A stretch of DNA of 9,759 nt from Marinilabiliaceae bacterium UBA5213. GTDB lineage: Bacteria; Bacteroidota; Bacteroidia; Bacteroidales; Marinilabiliaceae. Below are positions 7,360-9,759 of the stretch, one piece after another. Numbering within the stretch: position 1 is the first letter of the stretch; each line of letters begins with the position of its first letter. The DNA is taken from positions 1 to 9,759 of the forward strand of contig DHVH01000127.1 of assembly GCA_002412555.1 (NCBI GenBank), in the 5' to 3' direction. The notes below the pieces were generated by a model. That model saw only the letters and a program-made list of their open reading frames with translations. It was not told where the DNA came from and ran no database searches. Both the position numbers and the translations under genes were made by a program.

Positions 7360-8251
7360 TTTTATTTCCCTTGAAACGGTCGTTTTGCATTACATAAATG
7401 ACGGACAAGCAAGAACTGTTCTCGTCAGCATTGGTATCTACCACCACTCTTTCTATGGCTGTTTTATTCGCTTGGACTGTGATTTTTAGTCCCTGACAAT
7501 AGGAGTAGAAATCATTGTATTTGTTGTTGTTAACAATAACCATTGTGTTGGGGTTATTGCAGAGATAACGCGAAAGCACATAGTTGTAATTGTTATTGAA
7601 AGTTTTGCCATCGGCCAATGCCTGCAGTTTGTTTTTAATATCGATGCCAATTAGGGTAAGGACATCGGTTGAATCATTGTCATTGTAGCGGGGAACAATT
7701 TCAATTTGATGACGGATGGGGTAAAAGTTTTTGTCGGTCGTCAGCATTACTTCGTAGGTGCCCGGCTGGGCATAGGCATAAATGGGGTCTTTTTCTCTGG
7801 AGTCGATGAGTCCGGTTTCCCCAAATTCCCATCGGTAGAGATTGGCATCTCCTTCCGATTTGAAAACAATGTACTCGTCCTGTATAGCCATTTTAGGCGC
7901 CAGCACTGAAATTAATCTGGACTCTGTGCTTTCGATTTTTTCGGTAACATTGACCACAAAGAATTTCTCATGCTTTTGGTCAACGGTCAGTTTAATTCTG
8001 TATTTGCCGGCTTGGGCAAAGGCGTATTCCCCTTCTTGTTTTAGTAATTGGTCGTGGTTGCCAAATTCCCACTTCCATTGCTTGGCACCGCGGGTACTGT
8101 CTTTAAAAACAAAGGGCTCGTTGACGAGCAATTCTGTGGTAGATAAGTTAGCCTTAATGGTTCTTTCATGGGAACATGAACGAAGCAGCAATACATATAC
8201 CAGGAGGTAGGCAAGTAGGGCCAGGATGACGATGTGGATGTATTTGGACAT
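7334..8251 (-). CDS. tssP: Membrane-anchored protein with two PKD domains, probable TssP
   Basis: The 305-residue product starts with a short cytoplasmic stub and one membrane segment (about 6-23), leaving the rest in the periplasm. Two PKD-like beta-sandwich domains follow at about 30-103 and 112-187. They are recognised by the paired motifs WKWEFG (59-64) with YAFAQAGKYRIKLTV (76-90), and YRWEFGETG (139-147) with YAYAQPGTYEVMLTT (158-172). The C-terminal domain (about 190-305) is not recognised; its cysteines at 231, 252 and 281 could form disulfides in the periplasm. The name TssP is inferred mainly from position, directly before tssR, as in the tssN-Q-O-P-R order described in Bacteroides fragilis. 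A periplasmic bridge between inner-membrane partners and TssR is a reasonable inference. Cys26 follows the membrane segment, but LRSC is a poor lipobox. The leader is an octamer repeat array ending 6 bp from the ATG. Confidence 0.72.
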   Translation of the reverse strand: MSKYIHIVILALLAYLLVYVLLLRSCSHERTIKANLSTTELLVNEPFVFKDSTRGAKQWKWEFGNHDQLLKQEGEYAFAQAGKYRIKLTVDQKHEKFFVVNVTEKIESTESRLISVLAPKMAIQDEYIVFKSEGDANLYRWEFGETGLIDSREKDPIYAYAQPGTYEVMLTTDKNFYPIRHQIEIVPRYNDNDSTDVLTLIGIDIKNKLQALADGKTFNNNYNYVLSRYLCNNPNTMVIVNNNKYNDFYSYCQGLKITVQANKTAIERVVVDTNADENSSCLSVIYVMQNDRFKGNKNVAKNEIQ

Positions 8252-8257
8252 ATTGTT

Positions 8258-8393
8258 TTAGGTTGTTAGGTTGTTAGGTTATTAGGTTGATAGGTTATTA
8301 GGTTATTAGGTTATTAGGTTATTAGGTTAAGAGGTTAAGAGGTTAAGAGGTTAAGAGGTTGAGAGGTCAATAGGTTGATGGGGTATTAGGTGA
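8258..8393. repeat. Degenerate octamer tandem repeat array in the tssO-tssP gap
   Basis: About 17 head-to-tail units of 8 bp fill the gap between the tssO-like stop (8408) and the tssP start (8251). Units near the tssP end are mostly TTAGGTTG or TTAGGTTA (8258-8329, with identical copies at 8298-8329). They switch to AGAGGTTA (8330-8353) and then decay into variants up to 8393. On the plus strand the array contains a single C, at 8368, so the tssP leader mRNA is almost free of G. Stop codons recur in all three frames of both strands because 8 is not a multiple of 3, so the array is non-coding. The rest of the 156-bp gap holds nothing else I can identify. Confidence 0.93.
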
Positions 8394-8407
8394 TTGGTGG
8401 CTATAAA

Positions 8408-8911
8408 TTAGCGTCTTATTTTGGTGAGTGCTTCGGTTTTTTGTTCGAGGCCTATTTCGCACTCCTGGAGGTTTTGTCTGAAATTGTTGATGTTCTGACT
8501 AATGCTCCATGTTTTTTTCTTATCGGTCAACAGCATTTCGTATAAATCGGATACGTGCAGAAAAGCCTTGTATCTGTTGTCCCAGATATTGTCGGAGTAC
8601 CTGATTTTTATATCGTTGATCAAGAATTTGATGTCGTTTTCTTCATAACTGGCATTAATGCCAGGGTTGTAACGCCTGATTTTTGTGAACACTGAATCGC
8701 AAATGGCTGCCTGGCGTGTTTGAATGTTCTGAAACTGATGAATGCGTTCCATTTTTTTTATGACCAATGCCTTTTCTGGGATCATTAGCAGTTCCTGGTT
8801 ATGCCTGAACAGGAAGTACAGACTAAGGCCACAGGTAAGTACAAAAATGAAGGTGACATATATAAATCCTATTACGCGCTCGCGTTTATTGATGTGTTTT
8901 TTTGGTTCCAT
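8408..8911 (-). CDS. tssO: T6SS single-pass membrane protein, TssO-like
   Basis: The 167-residue protein has a basic N-terminus (MEPKKHINKRERV), one membrane segment at about 13-35 and a largely helical, charged remainder, which the positive-inside rule places in the periplasm. This layout, with an NK-RER-type start before the membrane helix and a helical periplasmic tail of about 130 residues, fits the TssO family of the Bacteroidota T6SS membrane complex. Its place two genes before tssR and directly before the PKD gene agrees with the order O-P-R. It starts 12 bp after the preceding gene's stop, with a purine-rich AAAAAGAA before the ATG, and is clearly in one operon with it. The gene name is a family-level call from topology, size and position; a structural search would be needed to separate TssO from a related small subunit. 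Confidence 0.66.
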   Translation of the reverse strand: MEPKKHINKRERVIGFIYVTFIFVLTCGLSLYFLFRHNQELLMIPEKALVIKKMERIHQFQNIQTRQAAICDSVFTKIRRYNPGINASYEENDIKFLINDIKIRYSDNIWDNRYKAFLHVSDLYEMLLTDKKKTWSISQNINNFRQNLQECEIGLEQKTEALTKIRR

Positions 8912-8923
8912 AGTGGGTTCTTT

Positions 8924-9436
8924 TTATTTGTTATCTAGTCCGGAAGTCGCAGAGCCAATTGAAAGTTGGCGTGCGGCCACTTTATTATTGTTGATGCATC
9001 GGATCAAGTCTTCCTTGACAGCCTGTTCTTCCACCGTTAAAAGGCGTATCGAATCTTTGGCATTCAAAAATGAGTTGAATTGCAGAGCCAGCATCTTATA
9101 GAGGCGGGTATCTCTTTCGGGCATTTTGTCGAGGTGGTTCATTAAGCCCATTTTTTTATTGCTAATCATGTTCTGTAGCAATACATCGTTGATTCTTTCA
9201 TTGGTGTTCAGTAATTGAACCAGGTACACCAGAGAGTCGACCTTCACGGTTGTTTCCAATTGAAGACCATATATTTTATCGTATTCCAGGGTTTTGTATT
9301 CAATTTTTCTTAATTCAACGGCAGAGGTATGCACATAGCAATAGAACATGCTTATGGCCAGTATAACGGTGATGATGAGTGTTAGCGAAAACTTCTGCCA
9401 GGCTGCCGTTACTTCTTTTCTGTTTTTTGCTTGCAT
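8924..9436 (-). CDS. T6SS small single-pass membrane protein (TssO/TssQ-type)
   Basis: The 170-residue product has an N-terminal cytoplasmic stretch of about 16 residues, one membrane segment (about 17-35, ending FYCYV) and a helical periplasmic tail containing likely coiled-coil stretches (about 40-150). Its design mirrors that of the next gene, so the two may be diverged paralogues of the TssO type. Position between tssG and the TssO-like gene also matches the slot of tssQ in the tssN-Q-O-P-R order. There is no lipobox: the cysteines near the membrane segment (C33) and at 147 are not in a lipoprotein context. I therefore leave the symbol open. It lies 46 bp after the tssG stop and 12 bp before the next gene. 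A role in the trans-envelope T6SS complex is inferred from this context. Confidence 0.62.
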   Translation of the reverse strand: MQAKNRKEVTAAWQKFSLTLIITVILAISMFYCYVHTSAVELRKIEYKTLEYDKIYGLQLETTVKVDSLVYLVQLLNTNERINDVLLQNMISNKKMGLMNHLDKMPERDTRLYKMLALQFNSFLNAKDSIRLLTVEEQAVKEDLIRCINNNKVAARQLSIGSATSGLDNK

Positions 9437-9482
9437 TGTGTTTCTGTTTTAAGTTTTTGGTCTCCTGTTCATTACCGCCTTA

Positions 9483-9759
9483 TTAGGCATTGGCTGGTTG
9501 CAGCCAGGTGTTAACACCCAAGAACAGGGTCCTTTCTGATTTTTTTGCATTTAATGTAAAGCGATTCTCCTGCGGTGACGATACCAATTGGATGACCCGG
9601 TCCGCATTGGCCGGAAGCAGGTTGTCCAGCATTAGTTCCAGCACGTTATAGCTATGATTACCTGCCATAAAGCTCTCGATGTTCCCTGGTGTGATGGGGC
9701 CTACGCTTATTTGCAATGTTTTGGATGCTTTGGAAGCATCCCCAAGCGTTATCAGGTTA
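9483..9759 (-). CDS. tssG: T6SS baseplate subunit TssG, C-terminal end (partial)
   Basis: This frame is open to the right edge of the window and gives the last 91 or so residues of a protein. The fragment starts NLITLGDASKASKTLQISVG, continues PITPGNIESFMAGN and ends LFLGVNTWLQPANA. This agrees with the C-terminal pattern of TssG (ImpH/VasB): a leading LGD, a strand into xxGP, an amphipathic helix with leucines (NVLELMLDNLL), and a final LG-x-x-WL close to the terminus. TssG is a wedge component of the T6SS baseplate, working with TssF, TssE and TssK in the cytoplasm. It is cut by the window edge, not by mutation. It is the most upstream minus-strand gene here. The call relies on a short fragment and on locus context, so a related baseplate protein cannot be ruled out. 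Confidence 0.7.
   Translation of the reverse strand, partial: NLITLGDASKASKTLQISVGPITPGNIESFMAGNHSYNVLELMLDNLLPANADRVIQLVSSPQENRFTLNAKKSERTLFLGVNTWLQPANA

Noticed and set aside
8258..8393. Octamer array as a CRISPR array or telomere-like end
   Set aside because: Units are 8 bp and contiguous without spacers, and genes of one operon continue on both sides, so neither a CRISPR nor a replicon end fits.

Overview
This window is part of a type VI secretion system (T6SS) locus of the Bacteroidota-specific kind (T6SSiii). The phylum call rests on three things. The sheath proteins TssB and TssC are of the Bacteroidota type. The minus-strand genes match the phylum-specific envelope components (TssO-type, a PKD-domain TssP candidate, TssR) rather than TssJ/L/M. 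Most start codons lack a clear Shine-Dalgarno sequence and sit in AT-rich leaders. Genus cannot be read from the sequence.

Layout. On the plus strand lie tssB (120-566), tssC (753-2135) and the sheath-recycling ATPase tssH/clpV (2231-4729). They are separated by fairly long gaps (186 and 95 bp) that hold inverted repeats, including a terminator-like hairpin before clpV. On the minus strand, converging on clpV, runs an apparent operon read right to left: the C-terminal end of tssG (9759-9483), a small membrane protein (9436-8924), a tssO-like gene (8911-8408), a two-PKD-domain membrane protein, probably TssP (8251-7334), and the large lipoprotein TssR (7359-4798). The two arms meet at a near-perfect bidirectional terminator (4749-4780).

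How the parts fit. TssB and TssC would form the contractile sheath and ClpV would disassemble it after firing. TssG belongs to the baseplate. The single-pass membrane proteins, the PKD protein and TssR would form the trans-envelope complex that replaces TssJLM in this phylum. TssK, TssE, TssF, TssN, Hcp, VgrG and any effector/immunity genes are not in the window and would lie outside it.

The most unusual non-coding feature is a run of about 17 degenerate 8-bp units (8258-8393) that fills the gap before tssP and ends 6 bp from its start codon. The predicted mRNA across this run is almost free of G. The window shows a known class of system, not a wholly new one. The points worth a second look are the octamer array, the domain make-up of TssR, the paired small membrane proteins and the structured gaps around the sheath genes.
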